From Pseudidiomarina marina (GTDB lineage Bacteria > Pseudomonadota > Gammaproteobacteria > Enterobacterales > Alteromonadaceae), in assembly GCF_003987045.1 (NCBI RefSeq), contig NZ_PIPZ01000001.1, forward strand, positions 682,001 to 746,000: a DNA stretch of 64,000 nucleotides. Reading direction: 5' to 3'. Under the pieces are notes generated by a model. It was not told the DNA's origin and ran no database searches. It worked only from the letters and a program-made list of their open reading frames with translations. The position numbers and the translations under genes are program-made. Shown piece by piece: positions 49,185-57,668 of the stretch (the stretch's first letter is position 1; each line of letters starts with the position of its first letter).

Positions 49185-49279
49185 GAATCAACCCTATGGT
49201 TTTTCTGGTAAGTCAATGATAGCGGCGCTACAATGGCCGACTGCATTAAAAATAGTAGTGTAACAGGTAATTAAAATCG

Positions 49280-50110
49280 ATGAAGCAAGAGCTTGCCCAT
49301 TTAAATTTGGGACAACCCACACAATATCCAACGCATTATGACGCCTCGCTGTTGCAGGCGGTACCACGCCAGCTTAACCGAACGCCTATTGGCCTCGAAG
49401 AAGGTGCTAGTTTACCTTTTCATGGGGACGATATCTGGCACGGTTACGAACTATCGTGGTTGAATAGTCTTGGTGTGCCGCAAGTGGCGATAGCAGAGTT
49501 TCGGGTACCTTGTACAAGTAGCAACCTCATCGAGTCAAAGTCATTCAAACTTTACCTTAATAGTTTTAATGAAAGCCGTTGGAATAGTTGGGCTGAAGTG
49601 CAAGAACAACTTGCTATCGATTTATCCAACTGTGCAGGCACCTCTGTTGCAGTGCGTCTTGATACCCTACAACAAGCCCAAAGAATGGCTTTTGGCGATT
49701 TGCCGGGGCATTGTATTGATGAGCAATCTATCGAAATAGATTGTTACGACTATAATCCTGAGCTGTTGCAGTTGAGCTCGAATAACACGGTGTCTGAGAC
49801 ACTTCACAGTCACCTGTTAAAATCAAACTGTCTCATTACAAATCAGCCAGACTGGGGGTCCGTATTGATACGCTACCACGGTCCGGCAATTGACCATGCA
49901 GCCCTTCTTCGCTACATCATCTCATTTCGACATCACAATGAGTTCCATGAGCAATGCGTTGAACGGCTTTATATGGATATAAAATCGCGACTCAAACCAT
50001 CACAGTTAACTGTTTACGCGCGTTATACACGCCGCGGTGGCTTGGATATAAATCCATTTCGTTCTGATTTCGAGCCAACACCTCAGTCTGTGCGGTTAAG
50101 TCGCCAATAA
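49280..50110 (+). CDS. queF: NADPH-dependent 7-cyano-7-deazaguanine reductase QueF
   Basis: Reduces preQ0 to preQ1 in queuosine synthesis. The 276-residue protein is of the long, duplicated T-fold type (E. coli 282). The QueF motif is [13 protein letters not shown] near residue 88. The catalytic Cys is in [17 protein letters not shown] near residue 185. It lies upstream of ppnN with a 19-nt gap, matching the E. coli syd/queF/ppnN neighbourhood. Confidence 0.97.
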   Translation: MKQELAHLNLGQPTQYPTHYDASLLQAVPRQLNRTPIGLEEGASLPFHGDDIWHGYELSWLNSLGVPQVAIAEFRVPCTSSNLIESKSFKLYLNSFNESRWNSWAEVQEQLAIDLSNCAGTSVAVRLDTLQQAQRMAFGDLPGHCIDEQSIEIDCYDYNPELLQLSSNNTVSETLHSHLLKSNCLITNQPDWGSVLIRYHGPAIDHAALLRYIISFRHHNEFHEQCVERLYMDIKSRLKPSQLTVYARYTRRGGLDINPFRSDFEPTPQSVRLSRQ

Positions 50111-50129
50111 TAATGAACAAGGAAATAAT

Positions 50130-51485
50130 ATGAGATTTAAAATTTCTCCTCGCGGTAGCATGAGCCTGCTGTCGCAACTGGAAATTAACCGATTACAACA
50201 AAGTAGCGATGAGCAACTCTACCGCTTATTCCGTAACTGTTGCTTGGCGGTTTTAAATGCCGGTAGTAATACCGATAGCAGTGAAGAGATATTCGAAAAA
50301 TATAAAGATTTTGACGTTAATGTCATCAAGTGCGAGCGCGGCGTACAACTTGAGTTGGTCAATCCGCCGGCTGAAGCCTTTGTGGATGGCAAACTGATTG
50401 CCGGTATGCAAGAGCTAGTTGAAGCGGTATTGCGCGATATCTTGTTTACTGGTGAACGTTATAACGCACAAACACTCGACTCGGCCGATACCCATACCCT
50501 TACGCACGTCGTATTCGATATTTTGCGTAATGCGCAAGTGGTGCAACCCAATCTTGAACCCAATGTGATTGTCTGTTGGGGAGGCCACTCAATTAATGAA
50601 GTTGAGTATAAGTACACCAAAGAAGTTGGATACCAACTTGGTCTGCGTAGCTTGAATATTTGTACCGGCTGTGGCCCTGGCGCCATGAAAGGTCCTATGA
50701 AAGGCGCTACTATTGGCCATGCCAAACAACGTATTGTGGACGGACGTTACTTAGGTTTTACTGAACCAGGAATTATTGCGGCAGAACCACCTAACCCAAT
50801 TGTTAACGAGTTAGTCATTCTGCCTGATATCGAAAAACGTTTAGAAGCATTTGTGCGCTGTGCGCACGGTATCGTGATTTTCCCAGGTGGCGCAGGAACA
50901 GCCGAAGAGCTACTTTATATTCTCGGTATCTTAATGCACCCGAATAATCAGCGTCAGGTACTACCAATTATTTTGACTGGCCCTGAGAGTAGCCGTGGTT
51001 ATTTTGAAGCGATTGATGACTTTATTACGGCTACTTTGGGTGACGATGCGCGTAAGTTGTATCAGATCATTATCGCCAACCCAGCTGAGGTTGCGAAAAC
51101 CATGACTCAGGGCGCACAAGCAGTAAAAGAATACCGCCGAGATACTGGTGACTCTTATTGCTTTAACTGGACCTTGCACATCGATGAAGCGTTCCAACGT
51201 CCATTCGTGCCAAACCACGATAATGTGCGGAACCTAAATCTTCACCGTGAACAAGAGCCGCAAGCTTTAGCCGCCGATTTGCGACGAGCGTTTTCCGCCA
51301 TTGTTGCTGGTAACGTGAAAGATGACGGTATTCGAGCGATTCGCAAGCACGGTGTATTTGAAATTCATGGCGAACGCGACATGATGAAGAAGTTGGACGT
51401 ATTGTTGCGGGCATTCGTCGAACAAAGCCGGATGAAACTGCCAGGTTCGGTATATCATCCATGTTATCGCGTAATTACTGATTAA
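50130..51485 (+). CDS. ppnN: Pyrimidine/purine nucleotide 5'-monophosphate nucleosidase PpnN (YgdH)
   Basis: Cleaves nucleoside monophosphates to base and ribose 5-phosphate; in E. coli it binds and is activated by (p)ppGpp. The protein has 451 residues (E. coli 454). It starts ISPRGSMSLLSQLEIN. The LOG-type core has CWGGHSINEVEY, ICTGCGPGAMKGPMKGA and FPGGAGTAEELLYILGIL. The C-terminal LPGSVYHPCYRV is typical. relA is in the same window, a link of interest but not proof of common control. Confidence 0.95.
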   Translation: MRFKISPRGSMSLLSQLEINRLQQSSDEQLYRLFRNCCLAVLNAGSNTDSSEEIFEKYKDFDVNVIKCERGVQLELVNPPAEAFVDGKLIAGMQELVEAVLRDILFTGERYNAQTLDSADTHTLTHVVFDILRNAQVVQPNLEPNVIVCWGGHSINEVEYKYTKEVGYQLGLRSLNICTGCGPGAMKGPMKGATIGHAKQRIVDGRYLGFTEPGIIAAEPPNPIVNELVILPDIEKRLEAFVRCAHGIVIFPGGAGTAEELLYILGILMHPNNQRQVLPIILTGPESSRGYFEAIDDFITATLGDDARKLYQIIIANPAEVAKTMTQGAQAVKEYRRDTGDSYCFNWTLHIDEAFQRPFVPNHDNVRNLNLHREQEPQALAADLRRAFSAIVAGNVKDDGIRAIRKHGVFEIHGERDMMKKLDVLLRAFVEQSRMKLPGSVYHPCYRVITD

Positions 51486-51507
51486 TATTGCTAGGGAGGC
51501 GCAGCCA

Positions 51508-51879
51508 ATGTCAAAGATGCTAAAGGTCGTACTTATCGGCTTTGCCATTTATGCGGCAGCTGCTGCGCTGGTTCTGCATTTTTATCAAGCCGACCCTGAA
51601 AATATGAGTTGGCAGGAACGCGAAACCTTTAATTTGAAACAAATCGGTCGATTAAACCTCGGAACACCGCGCGATGACGTGATTCGGCTGCTCGGCTCGC
51701 CAGATATTAGTGAAGCAAAAGCAACCGATAATGGCGAAGTGCTGATTCTTTTTTATCGTACCCATCATGTGAAATCAGATGGTATTACGACTCGCGATGA
51801 ATGCACGCCGTTGTTATTTAAAGATGGTGAGCTCATTGCTTGGGGTGCTGATGCTTATAGCGAATATCAATCGTTTTAA
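51508..51879 (+). CDS. DUF3192 family membrane-anchored protein
   Basis: The 123-residue protein has one N-terminal hydrophobic helix (VVLIGFAIYAAAAALVLHFY) and a periplasmic part with LNLGTPRDDVIRLLGSPDISEA, the GxxxxxVxxLLGxP motif shared by DUF3192 and BamE/OmlA-like folds. AGGGAGG precedes the ATG by 8 nt. Function unknown; it follows ppnN by 22 nt. Confidence 0.82.
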   Translation: MSKMLKVVLIGFAIYAAAAALVLHFYQADPENMSWQERETFNLKQIGRLNLGTPRDDVIRLLGSPDISEAKATDNGEVLILFYRTHHVKSDGITTRDECTPLLFKDGELIAWGADAYSEYQSF

Positions 51880-51911
51880 TGACGCTTAACACCATTCAGC
51901 ACGCCGAAATC

Positions 51912-51920
51912 TGCTATAGT
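51912..51920 (+). promoter_or_regulatory. Extended -10 promoter of isocitrate dehydrogenase
   Basis: TGC-TATAGT fits the extended -10 pattern TGn-TATAAT with one mismatch. The start would be near 51927, about 50 nt before the ATG. No clear -35. Confidence 0.45.
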
Positions 51921-51975
51921 TCGCGCCAATTTCGTACTCCCATTTGACGACCAAAGAAGTAAGAAGGTACCAGCA

Positions 51976-52980
51976 ATGAGCACCACAATTACCGTGATCC
52001 CAGGTGATGGCATCGGTCCCGATATCATCGATGCAACATTAAAAATTCTTGATAAAGCCGGCTGCGAATTTAATTATGAATTCGCTGATGCTGGCTTAGC
52101 GGCCTTGGAAAAAACTGGCGAGCTATTACCACAAGCGACACTTGATGCCATCGCGCGCAACAAAGCAACCTTAAAAGGCCCTCTCACCACTCCTGTGGGT
52201 GAAGGCTTCACCTCTATCAACGTTAGCTTACGCAAGCAATTCAACCTTTACGCTAACGTGCGACCGGTAAAATCGTTTAAAGGTACTAAAGCACGCTATG
52301 AAAATATCGACATCATCACTGTGCGTGAAAATACCGAAGGCATGTACTCAGGCTTAGGCCAAGTGGTTTCCGAAGACGGTTCTGAAGCCCAAGCCATGAG
52401 TAAAATCACCCGCGCAGGCGCTGAACGTATTGTTCGATTTGCTTACGAACTTGCGCGTCGTGAAGGCCGTAAAAAAGTAACCGCGGTTCATAAAGCTAAC
52501 ATTTTGAAATCAACGTCAGGTTTATTCCTTAAAGTTGCGCGTGAAATTGCAGCGGAATATCCAGATATTCAATCTGACGAAATGATTGTTGATGCGGTGT
52601 GCATGAAGCTTGTCATGAACCCTGAGCAGTTTGATGTGATTGTTACCACTAACTTATTTGGTGATATTTTATCTGATCTCTGCGCTGGCTTAGTTGGCGG
52701 CTTAGGTATGGCACCAGGTGCTAACATTGGCGACAAATCAGCCATTTTTGAAGCGGTTCACGGCTCGGCGCCAGATATCGCTGGACAAAACTTAGCGAAT
52801 CCAACGTCTGTTATTTTGGCAGCCATTCAAATGCTCGAATACCTAGGCATGCAAGATCAAGCAAAACGTATTCTTGCTGCCGTTACTGACGTAATTGCCA
52901 GTGGCGACCGTACCACACGTGATTTAGGTGGTACTGGTGGTACAACCGATTTCACCCAAGCGGTAATTGATCGCCTGTAA
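51976..52980 (+). CDS. NAD-type isocitrate dehydrogenase
   Basis: Beta-decarboxylating dehydrogenase of the TCA cycle. The 334-residue protein is of the short Idh3-like class. VIPGDGIGPDI begins it; NVSLRKQFNLYANVRPVKSF binds substrate; TVRENTEGMYSGLG is typical of isocitrate dehydrogenases. The coenzyme block EAVHGSAPDIAGQNLANPTS has Asp-Ile where the NADP-type E. coli enzyme has Lys-Tyr, which points to NAD. A terminator follows. Homoisocitrate or isopropylmalate use is less likely. Confidence 0.9.
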   Translation: MSTTITVIPGDGIGPDIIDATLKILDKAGCEFNYEFADAGLAALEKTGELLPQATLDAIARNKATLKGPLTTPVGEGFTSINVSLRKQFNLYANVRPVKSFKGTKARYENIDIITVRENTEGMYSGLGQVVSEDGSEAQAMSKITRAGAERIVRFAYELARREGRKKVTAVHKANILKSTSGLFLKVAREIAAEYPDIQSDEMIVDAVCMKLVMNPEQFDVIVTTNLFGDILSDLCAGLVGGLGMAPGANIGDKSAIFEAVHGSAPDIAGQNLANPTSVILAAIQMLEYLGMQDQAKRILAAVTDVIASGDRTTRDLGGTGGTTDFTQAVIDRL

Positions 52981-53008
52981 TATAAGTTACTTAACGATAA
53001 TAGCGAAA

Positions 53009-53039
53009 AGCCCAGTTCCTAACGGTTCTGGGCTTTTTT
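53009..53039 (+). terminator. Rho-independent terminator after isocitrate dehydrogenase
   Basis: AGCCCAG and CTGGGCT form a 7-bp stem, with partial extra pairing TCC/GGT inside, followed by six T residues. Confidence 0.88.
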
Positions 53040-53067
53040 AGATATGAATTAAAATGTGCTGTGGCAA

Positions 53068-54159
53068 TTACAGCCAGCGAATATGAACCGTGATCTCTTC
53101 GCGATCGTGATACAGTTGTTTGGCCTGTAATTCAAACCGACCACGCCCCTGCTCAACAAGCGTCTGTTTAATCTGTTCAAGATATTCCGCAACTGCTGCG
53201 TAGCGTCGCTTCATTGGCAGTTTCAAGTTGAAAATCGCTTCCTTGCAATCACCATCAATCAACCAACTCGTCATTAATTCACCTACACGAGCAGGTTTCT
53301 CAACCATATCGCAGACCAACCAAGTCACATTTTTCTTTTTCGGACGATACTTAAAGCCATCTTCACGAATATGCTTTACTTGACCAGTTTCCATCAAACT
53401 TTCAGCCATGGGCCCATTATCAACGGCTTGCACCATCATCCCACGACGCACCAACTGATACGTCCAACCACCAGGCGCTGCGCCCAAGTCAACCGCATTC
53501 ATTCCAGAGGTAATCCGCTCTTCACGTTCATGCTCTGGCACAAACACTTGAAACGCTTCGTCAAGTTTTAGCGTTGAACGACTTGGCGCATCACTTGGCG
53601 AGCGTAATCGTGGAATACCCATCAACCAAGGCGATTGGTTAAATGAGTAGGAAAAGCCAATATACACTTCCTGATTACTTAAAAAGAACGCATGTATCGT
53701 CGGTCGACGGTCGCTCTCTTTTGCAGTTAACCAGTCAATTTTGCGTAACCCTTGACGTAATGGCACAGTGAATTTGCGACAAAACTTTGACAGCTCTTTG
53801 CCATCATTGGTATCCGGCGTTTCCACACGAATATCACCACAGGGTTTGACGCCAGCAAAAGCCTCTTGCACATCCTCGTCGAGTAGCGCGACTTGCACCG
53901 CACTCACCCGATCTTCTTGAGGCAGCTCGGTGACATGCGCCAAGATCACGATGAATTGGCGTGTGAAGATTAATTCAGTAAGAATTAATTTTTTCGCTAA
54001 ATGCTCGGCTTCTTCCGATTGGCAGCGATAGACCACAAAGCCTTGCTGCGGCTTGGTTTGGCAATAGCCATAAATGCCGAGCGCTGCGGTTTTATCTTGC
54101 AGTTCTGCGGCACAATCATTTTCAAATCCGGGCCGACAATAGGCCACAATTCCGGTCAT
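53068..54159 (-). CDS. rlmM: 23S rRNA (cytidine-2498-2'-O)-methyltransferase RlmM
   Basis: 2'-O-methyltransferase for 23S rRNA C2498. The protein has 363 residues (E. coli 366). An N-terminal THUMP-like domain precedes a Rossmann methyltransferase with GMNAVDLGAAPGGWTYQLVRRGMMV and TWLVCDMVEKPARV. FNLKLPMKRRY carries the catalytic Lys region. In E. coli rlmM lies close to gcvA; here the hydrolase gene and repeat element B lie between them. Confidence 0.96.
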   Translation of the reverse strand: MTGIVAYCRPGFENDCAAELQDKTAALGIYGYCQTKPQQGFVVYRCQSEEAEHLAKKLILTELIFTRQFIVILAHVTELPQEDRVSAVQVALLDEDVQEAFAGVKPCGDIRVETPDTNDGKELSKFCRKFTVPLRQGLRKIDWLTAKESDRRPTIHAFFLSNQEVYIGFSYSFNQSPWLMGIPRLRSPSDAPSRSTLKLDEAFQVFVPEHEREERITSGMNAVDLGAAPGGWTYQLVRRGMMVQAVDNGPMAESLMETGQVKHIREDGFKYRPKKKNVTWLVCDMVEKPARVGELMTSWLIDGDCKEAIFNLKLPMKRRYAAVAEYLEQIKQTLVEQGRGRFELQAKQLYHDREEITVHIRWL

Positions 54160-54174
54160 TCATAACCCCTTGGT

Positions 54175-54306
54175 AAAAGCGTTATTCGTTATTCGATCGC
54201 TTCGCTGTTCGAACGCTGCGCTCTTCGTGGTTTGGTTCCACGAACAGCGCGAAGAGCGCACGAACAGTGAACGAAGTGAACGGACGACTAGCGAACAACG
54301 CTTTTT
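54175..54306. repeat. Heptamer/palindromic repeat element B
   Basis: It fills the gap between rlmM and the hydrolase. The left end AAAAGC-GTTATTC-GTTATTC and the right end CGAACAACGCTTTT are near-complementary. A perfect inner hairpin (TTCGTGG 54224-54230, CCACGAA 54238-54244) lies at the centre, and GCGCTCTTCG/CGAAGAGCGC adds a further pairing. Its right arm shares ACGAACAGTGA (54260-54270) with element C. The right end encodes the last codons and stop of the hydrolase gene. Confidence 0.8.
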
Positions 54307-54923
54307 ATTAGTTTCGATACTTCGTTTACTGCTGCTTGCCATAACTGCTCGCGCGTATAGCCACTGCGCTTCGTTGGCTCAAGACTATGATCACCACCCT
54401 CAATCCATTTTACCGCAACATTCGCCGGCATTTGATAATGGCGTACCTGTTCAGGCTTACCAAAGTTATCGCGCGTTCCTTGAATAATCAGGTTCTGTTC
54501 ACAGCGATTATTTAAGTCATCCAGTCTAAGATTGTCAGGTTTACCAATTGGATGAAATGGAAAGCCTAAGGCGATGGCGGCTTTAGCATTCAGTTCATCA
54601 GCAAGCCGAAAAGCTACCCGCGAGCCCATTGACTTACCCATTAAAAACAAAGGTTTATCATCATTGAACTGGCTTGCTACGATGCGCATACAATGCTCGA
54701 GTTCCGGCATTCGATTCGGCGGGCGACGCACACCTGAATCCATAAATTTTTGCCAATATGGAAAATTAAAGCGAATCACTTCAATATCATTAAGCGCCAA
54801 TGCTAACGCGACATATTGCATAAAATCGCTTTGTAAACCAGCACCTGCACCGTGTGCAAAAATCACCCGATATTGACCATCGGCGTTATCGCGATGAATC
54901 GCAACACGCTGGTTATCACTCAT
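54288..54923 (-). CDS. Alpha/beta hydrolase (KANL3/Tex30-like)
   Basis: The 211-residue protein has the alpha/beta hydrolase core: RVIFAHGAGAGLQSDFM (oxyanion strand), nucleophile elbow GKSMGSRVA, Asp region IIQGTRDNFG and His region EGGDHSLEP. This pattern is that of the COG3571-type hydrolases. Substrate unknown. It overlaps gcvA by 8 nt. Its final KSVVR and stop are encoded by repeat element B. Confidence 0.87.
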   Translation of the reverse strand: MSDNQRVAIHRDNADGQYRVIFAHGAGAGLQSDFMQYVALALALNDIEVIRFNFPYWQKFMDSGVRRPPNRMPELEHCMRIVASQFNDDKPLFLMGKSMGSRVAFRLADELNAKAAIALGFPFHPIGKPDNLRLDDLNNRCEQNLIIQGTRDNFGKPEQVRHYQMPANVAVKWIEGGDHSLEPTKRSGYTREQLWQAAVNEVSKLIKSVVR

Positions 54924-55815
54924 AACTGTCCTCTTCTTCCTCGACTACTTGTAGTAGCCAATTTCGGAAGGTGGCGATTTTACCTACTTCTGACTGAGAG
55001 TCACGACAAACAAGATAAAAAGATTTTTGTCGCGGTAATGCTTCAGGGAATATTTGAATCAAATGCCCCGCATCAATTTCCGGTTTAACCAATACGTTAT
55101 TCGCTAACGCAATGCCCTGCCCATGTACAGCTGCTTTTAATGCTAAGTTAGAATGGCTGAAAATTGGGCCGTTATCGCCTTTATCTTTATCAATACCAAC
55201 CAACTTAAACCAATCTTTCCAAGCGTTGCGAGTTTCATCATGTAGCAACGTGTGATTCAATAAATCGCGCGGTTCACGCAGAGGCTTGGTACCGTTAAGT
55301 AACAGTGGCGAACATACTGGAATCAGGTATTCATTGTGCAACTTGTAGGCTTTTAAGCCCGGCCATTTGCCAGCACCGTAATAAATAGCAACGTCGACAT
55401 CATCGGTAAGTGAGCCATCCACTTCATCAACGGCGCGAATGCGCACATCGATATCCGGATAAGCCTCACGAAATCGACTCAAGCGCGGCACGAACCATAA
55501 AATGGCAAAACTTGGGGGTAATGAAATCGTTAGCGAGCCTCGTTGACTCGCAAACTTCACCTTTTCAGTGGCCTGAACAATGTGATCAAAAATTTCTTTT
55601 AGTTCAAGATAGTAGGTTTGGCCTTCGGGGGTGAGTAACAACGACCGATTGCGGCGTAAGAATAATTGAACCCCCAAAAACTCCTCTAGCGCTTTTACTT
55701 GGTGACTCACCGCTGCTTGGGTAACAAACAATTCATCAGCTGCCCTCGTAAAACTGAGGTGTCGGGCAGCTGCTTCAAACGCTTTTAAGGCATTTAATGG
55801 GGGTAATTTACGCAT
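54916..55815 (-). CDS. gcvA: LysR-type regulator GcvA
   Basis: Regulator of the glycine cleavage system in E. coli. The 299-residue protein starts with the helix-turn-helix LPPLNALKAFEAAARHLSFT, RAADELFVTQAAVSHQVKALE, close to E. coli GcvA. The effector domain has PSFAILWFVPRLSRFR, DDVDVAIYYGAGKWPGL and FSHSNLALKAAVHGQGIALANN. It sits 9 nt after the SDR gene, so it could be co-transcribed with the catabolic cluster, but its neighbourhood with rlmM is the ancestral one. Confidence 0.93.
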   Translation of the reverse strand: MRKLPPLNALKAFEAAARHLSFTRAADELFVTQAAVSHQVKALEEFLGVQLFLRRNRSLLLTPEGQTYYLELKEIFDHIVQATEKVKFASQRGSLTISLPPSFAILWFVPRLSRFREAYPDIDVRIRAVDEVDGSLTDDVDVAIYYGAGKWPGLKAYKLHNEYLIPVCSPLLLNGTKPLREPRDLLNHTLLHDETRNAWKDWFKLVGIDKDKGDNGPIFSHSNLALKAAVHGQGIALANNVLVKPEIDAGHLIQIFPEALPRQKSFYLVCRDSQSEVGKIATFRNWLLQVVEEEEDSYE

Positions 55816-55824
55816 CAGTACTCG

Positions 55825-56589
55825 TTATAGTCGAACGCCACCGTCTATTTCTATCACACGTCCGCTAAAGAAGTCATTCTCAATAATATAACGCGCACTG
55901 TGAGCAATCTCTTCTGGCTGCCCCCAACGACGTAACGGCACCATGCTCAAGGCTCGTTCCACGGCTTCTGGCTTCATTTGCGCAGTCATTGGCGTTTCGA
56001 TAAATCCTGGTGCAATGGCACCACAACGAATACCAAAGCGACCCAGCTCACGTGCCCATGTCACCGTCATCGCAACCACACCGGCTTTCGTTGCCGCATA
56101 GTTCGTTTGGCCAATGTTGCCGGCACGCGCGACGCTCGAAATATTAATGATAACGCCGCCATTGCCAGCTTTTGCCATATGCGCAGACGCCTCGCGGCCG
56201 CACAAGAAGCTACCGGTTAGGTTAACATCTAGCACAGATTGAAATTGTTGCAGTGGCATTTTGTGAGTAATTTCACCGTCTTTGCATTTAATCAACATGC
56301 CGTCGCGCAAAATACCGGCGTTATTGATCAGCACGTTAACCGCACCAATGTCTGCAACGATATCATTAAACACCTGCTCAACTGCTGCCTCGTCGGTCAC
56401 GTTAACCACGTAACCTTTTACTTTCTTAGCACCTTTAGCGCTGCAAATACCTTCCGCTTCAGTAAGCGTATCGGCATTCATATCAATCAGCGCCAATTGC
56501 GCGCCCTCAGCGGCAAAATGTTCCGCCATTGCGCGGCCTAAACCTTGTGCGCCACCGGTAATTACAATGGTACTTTCAGCAATTTTCAT
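55825..56589 (-). CDS. ivdG: SDR oxidoreductase, probable 3-hydroxyacyl-CoA dehydrogenase (IvdG-like)
   Basis: The 254-residue short-chain dehydrogenase has TGGAQGLGRAMAEHFA (NAD binding), NNAGILRDGM, the catalytic Ser (NISSVARAG) and YAATKAG (Tyr-x3-Lys). It looks FabG-like, but its place after mmsB in the branched-chain cluster matches ivdG of Shewanella, assigned to 2-methyl-3-hydroxybutyryl-CoA oxidation in isoleucine breakdown. The function is inferred from context. It starts 21 nt after mmsB. Confidence 0.8.
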   Translation of the reverse strand: MKIAESTIVITGGAQGLGRAMAEHFAAEGAQLALIDMNADTLTEAEGICSAKGAKKVKGYVVNVTDEAAVEQVFNDIVADIGAVNVLINNAGILRDGMLIKCKDGEITHKMPLQQFQSVLDVNLTGSFLCGREASAHMAKAGNGGVIINISSVARAGNIGQTNYAATKAGVVAMTVTWARELGRFGIRCGAIAPGFIETPMTAQMKPEAVERALSMVPLRRWGQPEEIAHSARYIIENDFFSGRVIEIDGGVRL

Positions 56590-56610
56590 AATTTATCCGC
56601 TAATTATCCG

Positions 56611-57504
56611 TTATTTTTTATTCGCTTTAACGAAATTAAAGATACTCGAGAAGTCTTCGCGACCATGTCCGAGCTGCGACCAACTGCGATATAAATTGTG
56701 CGTCAATCCACCCATTGGCGTCGCCGCGCCACTCGCTAACGCAGCTTGTTGCGCCAAACCAAGATCTTTACTCATGAGATCAACTAAAAAGCCACCTTGG
56801 TAGCCGTTGCTCGATGGCACATTATCCATCACACCAGGGCAAGGATTATATACATCTAAAGTCCAGTTACTACCGGAACTCTTCGACATAATCTCCGAAA
56901 GCACTTTCGGGTCAAGCCCATGAGCAATACCCAATTGTAGCGCTTCTGAAGTACCGACCATCAACACCGACAGCAACATGTTATTGCAAATTTTCGCAAC
57001 TTGACCCGCACCCGTATCACCAGCGCGGAAAATGTTTTTCCCCATGTGCTGCAATACATATCGCGCACGCTCTACTGCAGCGGTTTCACCACCACAAATG
57101 AACGTTAATGTGCCGGCTTTCGCCCCACCAACACCTCCAGAAACTGGCGCATCGATAAACGAAATATTTTCCGCTGCTAATGCCTGTCCAACCTTTCGTG
57201 CGGTTTCTGCGCTAATGGTACTGCAATCGATTACAAGCGTGCTGCTAGGCAATTCGTGAATCAAGCCGTTATCACCTAAATAAACACTCTCAACGTGTTT
57301 ATCTGCAGGTAACATCGTAATCACAAAATCAACGCCGTGCGCTGCTTCATTCGCCGAACTGGCCACGCGACAACCTGCATCTTTCGCAGCCTGCAGTGCC
57401 GCTTCGGCTAAATCAAAGACGTTGACCTGATGGCCGCCTTTGACAAGGTTCGCAGCCATCGGGCCGCCCATATTGCCAAGCCCAATAAATCCAACATTCG
57501 CCAT
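56611..57504 (-). CDS. mmsB: 3-hydroxyisobutyrate dehydrogenase MmsB
   Basis: Oxidises 3-hydroxyisobutyrate to methylmalonate semialdehyde in valine catabolism. The 297-residue protein has the N-terminal VGFIGLGNMGGPMAANLVKGG, the DAPVSGGVGGAKAGTLTFICGG substrate block, the catalytic Lys in GAGQVAKICNNMLL, and KDLGLAQQAA. It belongs to the beta-hydroxyacid dehydrogenase family. Repeat element C lies directly upstream of its ribosome binding site (GAGG). Confidence 0.94.
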   Translation of the reverse strand: MANVGFIGLGNMGGPMAANLVKGGHQVNVFDLAEAALQAAKDAGCRVASSANEAAHGVDFVITMLPADKHVESVYLGDNGLIHELPSSTLVIDCSTISAETARKVGQALAAENISFIDAPVSGGVGGAKAGTLTFICGGETAAVERARYVLQHMGKNIFRAGDTGAGQVAKICNNMLLSVLMVGTSEALQLGIAHGLDPKVLSEIMSKSSGSNWTLDVYNPCPGVMDNVPSSNGYQGGFLVDLMSKDLGLAQQAALASGAATPMGGLTHNLYRSWSQLGHGREDFSSIFNFVKANKK

Positions 57505-57512
57505 AAAAACCT

Positions 57513-57667
57513 CGTTATTCGTTGTTCGTTATTCGTTGTTCGTTATTCGTCCGCTTCGCTGTTCGTTATTCGTCCGCATCGCTGTTCGTGCGCTGCGCTG
57601 TTCGAATAGTGCGAAGCACGTACGAACAGTGAGCGAAGCGAACGCACGAATAACGAATAACGCTTTT
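57513..57667. repeat. Heptamer/palindromic repeat element C
   Basis: It fills the gap between the 3-hydroxyisobutyryl-CoA hydrolase and mmsB. It begins with five heptamers alternating CGTTATT and CGTTGTT (57513-57547). A 23-bp unit at 57541-57563 repeats at 57564-57586 with one mismatch. The right arm (57622-57667) is the inverted form and ends CGAATAACGCTTTT. The arms can pair over most of their length. ACGAACAGTGA (57622-57632) is shared with element B. Confidence 0.82.
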
Positions 57668-57668
57668 A

